Positions 1 through 5,123 of a DNA stretch of 10,128 nucleotides are shown piece by piece. A program made the translations under genes and the position numbers. Positions within the stretch are counted from its first letter, which is position 1; each line of letters starts with the position of its first letter. The DNA lies in assembly GCA_944371545.1 (NCBI GenBank), contig CALVXT010000032.1, positions 1-10,128 on the forward strand, in the 5' to 3' direction. A model generated the notes under the pieces. That model made no database searches. It saw only the letters and a program-made list of their open reading frames with translations, and had not been told where the DNA came from. This stretch comes from an uncultured Bacilli bacterium (GTDB lineage: Bacteria > Bacillota_I > Bacilli_A > RF39 > UBA660).

Positions 1-151
1 ATCTTAATAAATACCATAAAATATAAGCATCTTCATGTTTTACTTCATAAAATTTTCCTTTTCTTTTAAATTCAATGTATTTACTCACAGTAAACCTTTT
101 CCTTTCTAAAAAAGTATGGTGTATAGGTTTGTACGTATACTCTCCATCCAT
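1..151 (-). CDS. Partial ORF, possible MutS-like DGR accessory protein (N-terminus only)
   Basis: This open frame starts at ATG 151 and runs off the left edge, giving about 50 residues. An in-frame TAA lies four codons upstream, so the frame cannot begin much earlier. A GTG at 89-91 is a rival start, because it is preceded at about 6 nt by an AAAGG Shine-Dalgarno-like stretch that the ATG lacks. Residues 27-43 read FKRKGKFYEVKHEDAYI; the pattern F-x-R-x-G-x-F-Y-E followed by D-A matches the mismatch-recognition domain I of MutS (FYRMGDFYE...DDA). From memory, some DGR cassettes carry a small MutS-like accessory protein in place of Avd, and this gene sits just downstream of the TR where an accessory or reverse transcriptase gene is expected. 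It does not look like the start of a DGR reverse transcriptase. The family call is an inference from a short stretch and the start is uncertain. Confidence 0.45.
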   Translation of the reverse strand, partial: MDGEYTYKPIHHTFLERKRFTVSKYIEFKRKGKFYEVKHEDAYILWYLLR

Positions 152-189
152 ACTGTATATTTAGGTTGTAAACCAAAGACAAATCTTGG

Positions 190-241
190 CCTTATTCACT
201 CTCAAATATAGCCTTAACTATATTCACTCATCATAATAAGG
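190..241 (-). other. Two-tier hairpin directly 3' of the DGR template repeat
   Basis: The outer stem pairs CCTTATT (190-196) with AATAAGG (235-241), 7 bp. The inner stem pairs AATATAG (205-211) with CTATATT (218-224), 7 bp, closing a 6-nt loop (212-217). The two are separated by an internal loop of 8 and 10 nt. In the minus-strand transcript this structure follows the TR after three nucleotides. In studied DGRs the RNA just 3' of the TR is structured and serves in binding the reverse transcriptase/accessory complex and in priming cDNA, so this is a candidate for that region. There is no U tract after it, so it is not an obvious terminator. Confidence 0.6.
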
Positions 242-244
242 ACT

Positions 245-344
245 GGCGGGGGAAACGTCATTTCTGTTGTTCGCATTGTTGTTGTTCACGTTGCCATCAC
301 TATTCACATTGAACACGTTGTTCGAATTACTGGAATTGGGAGTT
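245..344 (-). repeat. DGR template repeat (TR)
   Basis: These 100 bp align without gaps to 551-650 inside the upstream surface-protein gene. There are 22 mismatches: 21 fall among the 36 adenines of the TR coding strand (T on the plus strand), and only 1 falls among the other 64 positions. That bias is diagnostic of adenine-specific mutagenic retrohoming. Read in the frame of the target gene, the TR is dominated by AAC and AAT codons. Any substitution of the two A's in AAY gives varied residues without creating a stop codon, a known design feature of DGR templates. The TR lies 131 bp beyond the target stop codon on the same strand. No long reading frame occupies it, and it probably acts as RNA copied into cDNA. 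Confidence 0.95.
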
Positions 345-433
345 CCCTTTATATAACAGACTTGCCTTATAATAACTTTGAAAAACTCAAAGGTATTACT
401 TTTTTGGAATCAATGTGGATAACTAGATGGCAC

Positions 434-459
434 CCCTGCCACTTTTTCACGTGGCTGGG
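434..459 (-). other. GC-rich hairpin between target gene and TR
   Basis: CCC-T-GCCAC (434-442) pairs with GTGGC-T-GGG (451-459), giving 8 pairs and one T/T mismatch around an 8-nt loop. It stands out in AT-rich DNA. It begins 17 bp past the target stop codon and about 90 bp past the VR. No T tract follows on the minus strand, so it is a poor terminator. Some DGRs need a hairpin or cruciform downstream of the VR for efficient homing, and this is a candidate, although it is farther from the VR than in the Bordetella phage system. A weaker 6-bp hairpin (376-392) lies between it and the TR. Confidence 0.4.
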
Positions 460-475
460 CCCCATTTTAGATATC

Positions 476-1708
476 CTATAGACTTAATTGGTATGGTGAA
501 TTTTCCGTTCCTTCTCCTCCACTTATTTTAACATTAGAGGATAGATATAAGGCGGGGAAAACGACATAACTGGAGCTCGCATCGGTGCTGTACACGTTGC
601 CAGCACTAGCCACACGGAACACGAGGCTCGAAATACTGGAACGGGGAGTTAAGGTCCATTGATATGATCCTGTGTATAACCAGTCGTTATTGAAACAATC
701 ATCATATTCATACCAATTGTATAATTCTGTATTTAGGCATGTTTCTCTATCTGTTGTACTTCCTCCACTTGTTGCATAGCCATAATCACTTGGATACATT
801 AATCCAATACTCCCTATCCACTCCGTTGGTCTTCCACTATATACTTCTGTGTCTCTTTCTCTTTTATAAAACATACTTGTTGTTACATCATTATATGTAC
901 TACTTCCTCCTAAGTTCCATTTGGCATCACTTATCATAGTCTTTGCTTCTTCTGTTAAACCATTAGAGGTAAAATCAACACTTGTTGCAGTTGTACTATT
1001 ATTATAATAACTTCCTGTTGTTCGATTATAGTATGCTCCATTATTTAATAAATCCTTAAGTTGAGATGAAGTCCAATCATTATTGTATGAACCAGTACTA
1101 TCATAATCCCAACTATATTTTCCTATTGGTTCACTTCTTATAATTTTTAACCTTGTTTCTTTTGTTCCTGTGCCATCATCTATATTATTAAATACTCCGA
1201 TTATTCTCCATAATTCATTATTAAATGAAACATAATTATTTGGATTTGCTCCTATATATCTTAAATTATTATCTGTTGTTTTATCAAACTTTAATTCGTC
1301 TGTCTCTCCTTTGGCTAATATTACGTCTATTGCTTTTGGAGGTTCCTTTTCAAAATATAATGTACATTTTGTTCTTGTTTCTGTCATATTTAATACTTTT
1401 ACAGACCAATCGGTTTCGTTAAATTCTACACTTGCTCCTTTAGTACAATTTGTTTTTTCTTTATCTAAAACATATCCTTCACCTTTCTGAGGCATTGTCT
1501 TTGATATAACATCATCTACGTAAAATGCAAAGTAAAGATCTCCATTACTTCCTACTGTACCATGAATAATATTAAATTCTTGTTCTGTTTGAAATGATGC
1601 AAATGATGTGTAGAAAAATACTCCTGCTACTAATAGAACACATACTACAGTAAATATCGTTATTCCTATTTTCTTTGGATCTCTTTGTTTAAATTTTTCT
1701 AGTTTCAT
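476..1708 (-). CDS. DGR-diversified, membrane-anchored surface protein
   Basis: This 410-residue protein has a basic N-terminus and one membrane segment (about residues 13-36) with no cleavage site I can point to, so it is probably anchored with its C-terminus outside. Residues about 45-121 form a small domain with C88 and C115. From about 125 onward the sequence resembles the lectin-like DUF6273 domain common in gut Firmicutes, with an ELWRIIGVF motif (165-173) and another cysteine pair (C324, C338). Residues 353-386 are encoded by the DGR variable repeat, followed by 24 constant residues. Relative to the TR, 16 codons differ: 356, 359, 361, 362, 365, 367, 369, 373-376 and 378-382 by adenine change, plus S384F by the lone non-adenine change. 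The start is set by an AGAAGGG ribosome site (1719-1725) 10 nt upstream. A ligand-binding role at the cell surface is inferred from the fold family; the ligand is unknown. Confidence 0.9.
   Translation of the reverse strand: MKLEKFKQRDPKKIGITIFTVVCVLLVAGVFFYTSFASFQTEQEFNIIHGTVGSNGDLYFAFYVDDVISKTMPQKGEGYVLDKEKTNCTKGASVEFNETDWSVKVLNMTETRTKCTLYFEKEPPKAIDVILAKGETDELKFDKTTDNNLRYIGANPNNYVSFNNELWRIIGVFNNIDDGTGTKETRLKIIRSEPIGKYSWDYDSTGSYNNDWTSSQLKDLLNNGAYYNRTTGSYYNNSTTATSVDFTSNGLTEEAKTMISDAKWNLGGSSTYNDVTTSMFYKRERDTEVYSGRPTEWIGSIGLMYPSDYGYATSGGSTTDRETCLNTELYNWYEYDDCFNNDWLYTGSYQWTLTPRSSISSLVFRVASAGNVYSTDASSSYVVFPALYLSSNVKISGGEGTENSPYQLSL
551..650 (-). repeat. DGR variable repeat (VR) inside the surface-protein gene
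   Basis: This is the target copy of the 245-344 template. On the coding strand the adenine changes are 7 A-to-T, 7 A-to-C and 7 A-to-G, with no preference visible. The only other mismatch is plus-strand position 558 (TR 252), close to the 3' end of the VR, where the constant GC-rich block CCCCGCC begins. That layout matches the IMH (VR) versus IMH* (TR) difference that sets homing direction in DGRs. Homology stops sharply at both ends (position 650 and position 551). Confidence 0.95.
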
Positions 1709-1737
1709 TTTTTCTATTCCCTTCTATTTATGTTTTT

Positions 1738-1771
1738 ATTATATCACATAACCCCCCCCCCCATTTGTCAA
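1738..1771 (-). promoter_or_regulatory. Promoter of the DGR target gene with a G-tract spacer
   Basis: On the minus strand a perfect -35 TTGACA (1766-1771) and a perfect -10 TATAAT (1738-1743) lie upstream of the target start. The present spacer is 22 bp, longer than the usual 16-18, and half of it is an uninterrupted run of 11 G. Loss of about 4-5 G would bring it to the optimum. A TATGTG hexamer (1745-1750) at 15 bp could act as a weak alternative -10. The predicted transcript has a leader of about 22-25 nt holding the AGAAGGG ribosome site. The -35 box also lies in a short inverted repeat (CCCATT/AATGGG, 1760-1775). Confidence 0.7.
1752..1762. repeat. Homopolymer C11/G11 tract
   Basis: Eleven consecutive C's on the plus strand lie in AT-rich intergenic DNA, exactly between the -35 and -10 boxes of the surface-protein promoter. 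Tracts of this length are prone to slipped-strand length change. In Neisseria porA and opc, poly-G tracts in the same position switch transcription on and off. Confidence 0.9.
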
Positions 1772-1876
1772 TGGGTGTGGGGTGTTTTTTTTAAATTTTT
1801 TTATTTTTTTTACTTTTAGTATATCCTTCTATAGTTTTCTATATACATTGTAACGTGTTCCTAAATATTTTTCAAT

Positions 1877-1913
1877 AAAAAAGAATAAGTATTTTATTTC
1901 TTTACTTATTCTT
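1877..1913 (-). terminator. Factor-independent terminator after the two-domain Dcd-like gene
   Basis: A perfect 10-bp stem pairs 1881-1890 (AAGAATAAGT) with 1904-1913 (ACTTATTCTT) around a 13-nt loop. On the minus strand the stem ends in UU and runs into UUUU. It begins 1 bp after the stop codon of the gene at 1915-2991 and separates that operon from the DGR target promoter. Confidence 0.8.
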
Positions 1914-1914
1914 A

Positions 1915-2991
1915 CTATTTTTGTTTTTTTGTTAAAGAAAGATATAGTGGACTACTTAGTTGTTCTTTGGGAATATTTTGCATATAGCCATTATATTTTG
2001 TTTCTTGTTCTCCTTCGGCTGTAAGATAATATATCTGACAACATTTCATATCTTTAACAAGTCTTATTGGTTTAACAGGTCTAATTCCCATATGCCAATA
2101 GCCTTTATACCCTAAAGAACCCATTCCAGCAGAACAGTGAACATGAAGTCCATTTCTTCCTAGAGAACTTCTACCACTCATCATTGGAATTACTGAATTT
2201 GTCTCAGTCCATTCATTCGTTCTTCCTAGATATATTTCATCAGGATATACCCATATACCATCTTCTTCAATTTGAATTTTTTCTGTAGCATTATCTTTTT
2301 TTAAATCTAAAACTGGATCTGTATAAACGGCTATTGTATCATTCAAGGTTAAATTCACTGAATTTGGATTAATTACAATATTGTCTTGAGGTGTAATAAT
2401 AATATCTGGATTTTTTTCTTGCATTCTTTTTTGAATTTCTGCTCCACTTAACATTCCTGATTGATATAAGCCACAAGTTTTTTCTGCTTTGATTTTCCTT
2501 ATTTTATCTGATGGTTTTAAGCTCGGAAAAAAAGATAAATTTGCTATTTTTATATCTGGATAGATAATTGTTGGTTTTGTAGCTATAATACTTAGTAATA
2601 AATAGTTATCAAAATTATCTGTTTTGTATCCATTTGTAAGTTCTATACTTATCCCTAATAACGAAAACATTGTTTTGCCATGCATAACAGGAATATATCC
2701 TTTAGTATAAATTTTTTCTACTGTTTTAGCTAAATATACTTTATGTGGCTCTAATACAAGACCACTTTCTGGAATTTGAATTCTTTTTAATTTATTTATA
2801 TTATCAGTTAATACTTCTTGTAAATATTTGTTACAATTTTTGGTATCTACTATTTCATAATCAAAAACATATAGAACATTTCCAATACGAAGATCACAAC
2901 TATTTGGTTTACTTAAAGCATTGGAAGACAAATTTTCAATTTTAATATTTCCTTCAGCCATTTGTTTTTTTATTTCACTACTTGTTAACAT
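1915..2991 (-). CDS. Tandem two-domain dCTP deaminase/dUTPase-fold protein
   Basis: This 358-residue protein holds two copies of a domain that normally occurs once (about 180 residues). Domain 1 covers about 1-175 and domain 2 about 179-345, and both open with the MLxSxEI start typical of Dcd. Domain 2 has the family's GRSSLGR motif (273-279) and the preceding YLGRTNE strand (254-260). The position of the catalytic glutamate (E138 in E. coli Dcd) is Gly302, by alignment to the neighbouring gene. Domain 1 has a degraded motif (GKTMFSLLG, 105-113) and Ser134 at the glutamate position. Neither domain alone looks catalytically complete. The ATG overlaps the end of the upstream paralogue by 14 bp, with a weak GGTGA ribosome site, so translation is probably coupled. 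The fold assignment is firm; deamination, dUTP hydrolysis or nucleotide sensing cannot be decided from sequence. Confidence 0.8.
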   Translation of the reverse strand: MLTSSEIKKQMAEGNIKIENLSSNALSKPNSCDLRIGNVLYVFDYEIVDTKNCNKYLQEVLTDNINKLKRIQIPESGLVLEPHKVYLAKTVEKIYTKGYIPVMHGKTMFSLLGISIELTNGYKTDNFDNYLLLSIIATKPTIIYPDIKIANLSFFPSLKPSDKIRKIKAEKTCGLYQSGMLSGAEIQKRMQEKNPDIIITPQDNIVINPNSVNLTLNDTIAVYTDPVLDLKKDNATEKIQIEEDGIWVYPDEIYLGRTNEWTETNSVIPMMSGRSSLGRNGLHVHCSAGMGSLGYKGYWHMGIRPVKPIRLVKDMKCCQIYYLTAEGEQETKYNGYMQNIPKEQLSSPLYLSLTKKQK

Positions 2992-3532
2992 TTTTATTCA
3001 CCAATACTTTCTTTAATTCGCTATATTCTTGCGATAATCTCGAAGCTGTAGGATCTATTTGTCTAAAGTATTTTCCGCGATATTCGATATTAGCGTCTCC
3101 AATTAATGGATAATAGTATATTCTGCCGATAGGCATTTTTGGATAAACTTTTGTTGGATTTGTACAAACAATTTCTAAAGTCCATGTTCCTTCAAACCCA
3201 TTATCGCCAAAACCAGCAGTAACATGTATTTCCATACCAATGGATGCTAGTTCTTCACTTTCTGCTAAAAGTGGCACGAATCCATATGTTTTTGTGTATT
3301 CTGTAGTTCTACCAATATATAACTCATTGGGTTTTAAAACTAATCCATCTTCTGGGATAATTATTTCTTTTGTTGAAGTCGGAGAAGTAACACTTAAATA
3401 CGGTGCATTATATACTTTTAATGTATTTCCTAAAGTCACTTCAATATAATTGTCACAAATATTTTTTTCTCCTTCATCTACATATATATTATTTCTTATA
3501 AATTCTTGTTCTAATGCTTCTTTGTTTAACAT
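2978..3532 (-). CDS. Single-domain dCTP deaminase-like protein
   Basis: The chosen start is ATG 3532 (184 residues). A strong GGGAGG ribosome site (3539-3544) lies 6 nt upstream, so a GTG at 3550 in the same frame is unlikely to be used. Typical family features are NYIEVTLGNTLKVY (28-41), GLVLKPNELYIGRTTEY (63-79), HVTAGFGDNGFEGTWTLEI (103-121) and the C-terminal YRGKYF (151-156). Glu120 aligns with the catalytic glutamate of dCTP deaminase. The GRSSxxR motif is replaced by AESEELASIG (90-99), so the part that contacts the triphosphate and base in the known enzymes is missing. It is the first gene of an operon with the two-domain paralogue. Together they supply one domain with glutamate, one with GRSS and one with neither, which suggests a shared assembly (inference). 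Confidence 0.82.
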   Translation of the reverse strand: MLNKEALEQEFIRNNIYVDEGEKNICDNYIEVTLGNTLKVYNAPYLSVTSPTSTKEIIIPEDGLVLKPNELYIGRTTEYTKTYGFVPLLAESEELASIGMEIHVTAGFGDNGFEGTWTLEIVCTNPTKVYPKMPIGRIYYYPLIGDANIEYRGKYFRQIDPTASRLSQEYSELKKVLVNKNVNK

Positions 3533-3551
3533 AAAAAACCTCCCTAACACA

Positions 3552-3579
3552 ATTTTAGCAAATTTAAAAATAAATACAA
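3552..3579 (-). promoter_or_regulatory. Candidate promoter of the Dcd-like operon
   Basis: On the minus strand, -35 TTGTAT (3574-3579) and -10 TAAAAT (3552-3557) are 16 bp apart, placing the transcript start a few bases before the GGGAGG ribosome site. The 112-bp gap to the divergent gene at 3645 also holds a weaker plus-strand candidate (TTTTGA at 3595-3600, TAATAA at 3617-3622). Confidence 0.5.
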
Positions 3580-3644
3580 GTAAATAAAATGATTTTTTGA
3601 TTTTTTTCTGTTAAAATAATAATTAGAAAAGGTGGAATTTTATA

Positions 3645-4031
3645 ATGATTCGTGTTTTAGCGCATGGTACTTTTGATGTTTTACATTATGGACATGTACG
3701 TTATCTTGAACGCGCAAAAAATGAGGGAGATTATTTAATTGTTTATGTTACTTCAGATAGATTAGCACGTGAAAAAGGCAAAAATCCTTATTTTAATGAA
3801 GATATTCGCATGAAAATGATCGAATCTCTTAAAGTTGTTGATCAGGTTTTTTTAAGAGATTGTGAGATTACTTCTGAAATGCTGCAAGAATTACGTATAA
3901 ATAAATTTGTTACTACAACAGATTATTTTGACTATTTAAAAAATGATGTGAAAATTATAAAAATTAATCGAACTAAAAATATATCTTCTTCTAAAATAAA
4001 AAAAGAACTGATAAAATTTTCTGATTTATAG
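3645..4031 (+). CDS. TagD-like cytidylyltransferase-family nucleotidyltransferase
   Basis: At 128 residues this is the usual length for glycerol-3-phosphate cytidylyltransferase (TagD). The HxGH nucleotide-binding motif is H14-Y-G-H17 in GTFDVLHYGH. Residues 55-67 (RMKMIESLKVVDQ) match the TagD helix that ends in VD. The C-terminal RTKNISSSKIK (109-119) matches the RTEGISTTKIK signature. The GDDW motif of TagD is replaced by TTTDYF (90-95), so the acceptor substrate may differ; RibL-type or other cytidylyl/adenylyl transfer is possible. A TagD product, CDP-glycerol, would feed teichoic-acid-like polymers. An AAGGTGG ribosome site (3629-3635) sits 9 nt before the ATG. It is the only plus-strand gene here and is divergent from the Dcd-like operon. 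Family confident, substrate not. Confidence 0.8.
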   Translation: MIRVLAHGTFDVLHYGHVRYLERAKNEGDYLIVYVTSDRLAREKGKNPYFNEDIRMKMIESLKVVDQVFLRDCEITSEMLQELRINKFVTTTDYFDYLKNDVKIIKINRTKNISSSKIKKELIKFSDL

Positions 4032-4040
4032 TTCTTTTTT
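3999..4040. terminator. Bidirectional terminator between the TagD-like gene and cotJC
   Basis: An 11-bp stem pairs AAAAAAGAACT (3999-4009) with AGTTCTTTTTT (4030-4040). The 20-nt loop is long, so efficiency is uncertain. The stem overlaps the stop codon of the plus-strand gene and lies 5 bp past the stop of cotJC, and each strand ends in a T run, so it can serve both convergent genes. Confidence 0.65.
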
Positions 4041-4045
4041 ATTTT

Positions 4046-4603
4046 TTAATATCCTTTTTTCTTGTAATAGTCGTATAGTTCTTTAAAACGATTAAAATGA
4101 ACGATTTCTCTTTGTCTTAAGAAAAGTAATATGCCTATTATATCCTCGTCATCTGTCATATTTATTAAGTTTTCGTAGGTTGCTCTTGCTTTTTGTTCTG
4201 CTGCCATATCTTCTGATAAATCTGCTAATACATCTCCTGTAACTGCAAAGTAAGTTACAGTAAATGGATTTCCAAATGAATCAGATGGATATACTCCTTT
4301 TCCATGTTCTGTGTACATTGAACCTAGGCCTGCTGCTTTTAGTTCTTCAATTGTTGCATTTTCGGTTAATTGATGAACCATTGTACAAATCATTTCACAA
4401 TGACCTAATTCTTCTGTAGCAATATCATTTAAAAGAGATGCACCCTTTTCATCTGGCATAGTAAATTTTTGACTGAAATATCTTAAAGCTGCTCCAAGCT
4501 CACCATTGGCTCCACCAAATTGTGTAAGTAAATATTTGGCCATTTTTAAATCTTTCTTTTTAATATTTATTGGATAATTTAGGTGTTTTACATACTTAAA
4601 CAT
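4046..4603 (-). CDS. cotJC: CotJC, manganese-catalase-like spore coat protein
   Basis: This 185-residue protein matches CotJC over its whole length (about 189 in B. subtilis), including the N-terminal MFKYVKHLNYP, which supports the early start over the internal Met21. It has the ferritin-like four-helix fold of dimanganese catalases. The expected metal ligands are present and correctly spaced: E35 (GANGELGA), E65 and H68 (EELGH), E136 (AEQKARATYE) and H169 (REIVH). It is predicted to bind two Mn ions and to break down hydrogen peroxide, or to play a structural role in the inner spore coat. Its start overlaps the end of the cotJAB fusion gene by 8 nt, as expected of a cotJ operon. Identification is firm; catalase activity in CotJC is less certain. 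Confidence 0.93.
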   Translation of the reverse strand: MFKYVKHLNYPINIKKKDLKMAKYLLTQFGGANGELGAALRYFSQKFTMPDEKGASLLNDIATEELGHCEMICTMVHQLTENATIEELKAAGLGSMYTEHGKGVYPSDSFGNPFTVTYFAVTGDVLADLSEDMAAEQKARATYENLINMTDDEDIIGILLFLRQREIVHFNRFKELYDYYKKKGY

Positions 4604-5042
4604 ACATACTACCTCCTGTATTATCCCAAGGCCACGGATTTTTTATCCAGTTGTATTTTGAACCTTGTGTTTCTGTTATTGTCATTGGACCATATTTTTC
4701 ACTGTAGGACTCTTCTAACTTATTTTTTTCTTTAGCATATTTTTTGAAAAGTTCATAAGCATTTTGGTCTTCTGGGTGTAAGTCTAAATAAAGATTTAAA
4801 TCATTAATTGCAAATGAATAAGCCATTAAATTAAATAATTTTGCTTCTTGTTCATTTTGGGGAGTCAGTTTAAAATATGTTAAATTTTTATATGGCTCAT
4901 ATTCATCTTTTATTAAATTTCCTCTTAAAAATCCTTCTTCAGGACTCAAAAATTTTTCTTCTCGTATTTCCTTATTAAAATCGCTTCCTGGAATTTTAAA
5001 AAAGCTAATTTCATAATCAAAATCTGAGTTATCAAACAACAT
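4596..5042 (-). CDS. CotJA-CotJB fusion spore coat protein
   Basis: In Bacillus, cotJA (about 80 residues) and cotJB (about 87) are separate genes before cotJC. Here one 148-residue frame holds both. Residues about 29-60 (FLSPEEGFLRGNLIKDEYEP) match the C-terminal half of CotJA. Residues about 62-140 match CotJB: FAINDLNLYLDLHPEDQ (77-93), EKYGPMT (115-121) and the C-terminal NWIKNPWPWD (131-140). The proline-rich N-terminal part of CotJA is absent. A strong AAGGAGG ribosome site (5050-5056) lies 7 nt before the ATG. No sigma-A promoter is clear in the 66 bp upstream; a mother-cell sporulation sigma factor is likely from family knowledge, but only weak CATACCCA-like -10 matches are visible. 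Whether this organism makes spores is not shown by this window. Confidence 0.85.
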   Translation of the reverse strand: MLFDNSDFDYEISFFKIPGSDFNKEIREEKFLSPEEGFLRGNLIKDEYEPYKNLTYFKLTPQNEQEAKLFNLMAYSFAINDLNLYLDLHPEDQNAYELFKKYAKEKNKLEESYSEKYGPMTITETQGSKYNWIKNPWPWDNTGGSMYV

Positions 5043-5075
5043 TTCTTTTCCTCCTTCATAGGTATTCTACTCGAG

Positions 5076-5123
5076 TTTTGAAATGTTGTTTGGGTATGTA
5101 CACAATTTTTATTTTGAAATGTT
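5076..5123. repeat. Pair of 12-nt direct repeats upstream of the cotJ operon
   Basis: TTTTGAAATGTT occurs at 5076-5087 and again at 5112-5123. The second copy overlaps the last codons of the ATPase gene. Both lie in the presumed cotJ promoter region, so they could be regulator sites, but chance in AT-rich DNA is possible. Confidence 0.4.

Noticed and set aside
368..373. Plus-strand TATAAT as a promoter
   Set aside because: No matching -35 at proper distance and no plus-strand gene follows; likely chance in AT-rich sequence.
739..1422. Plus-strand open frames of about 65 residues inside the surface-protein gene
   Set aside because: They lie opposite a clear gene, have leucine/tyrosine-rich composition typical of antisense reading, and lack ribosome sites.
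1752..1784. Plus-strand terminator formed by the C tract, AATGGGTGTGGGG and the following T8
   Set aside because: No plus-strand gene ends upstream, and on the minus strand the same bases form a clear promoter; kept as a promoter.
3533..3550. Upstream GTG start (3550) for the single-domain Dcd-like gene
   Set aside because: The extension would be translated through a strong GGGAGG ribosome site placed 6 nt before ATG 3532, so ATG 3532 is the start.
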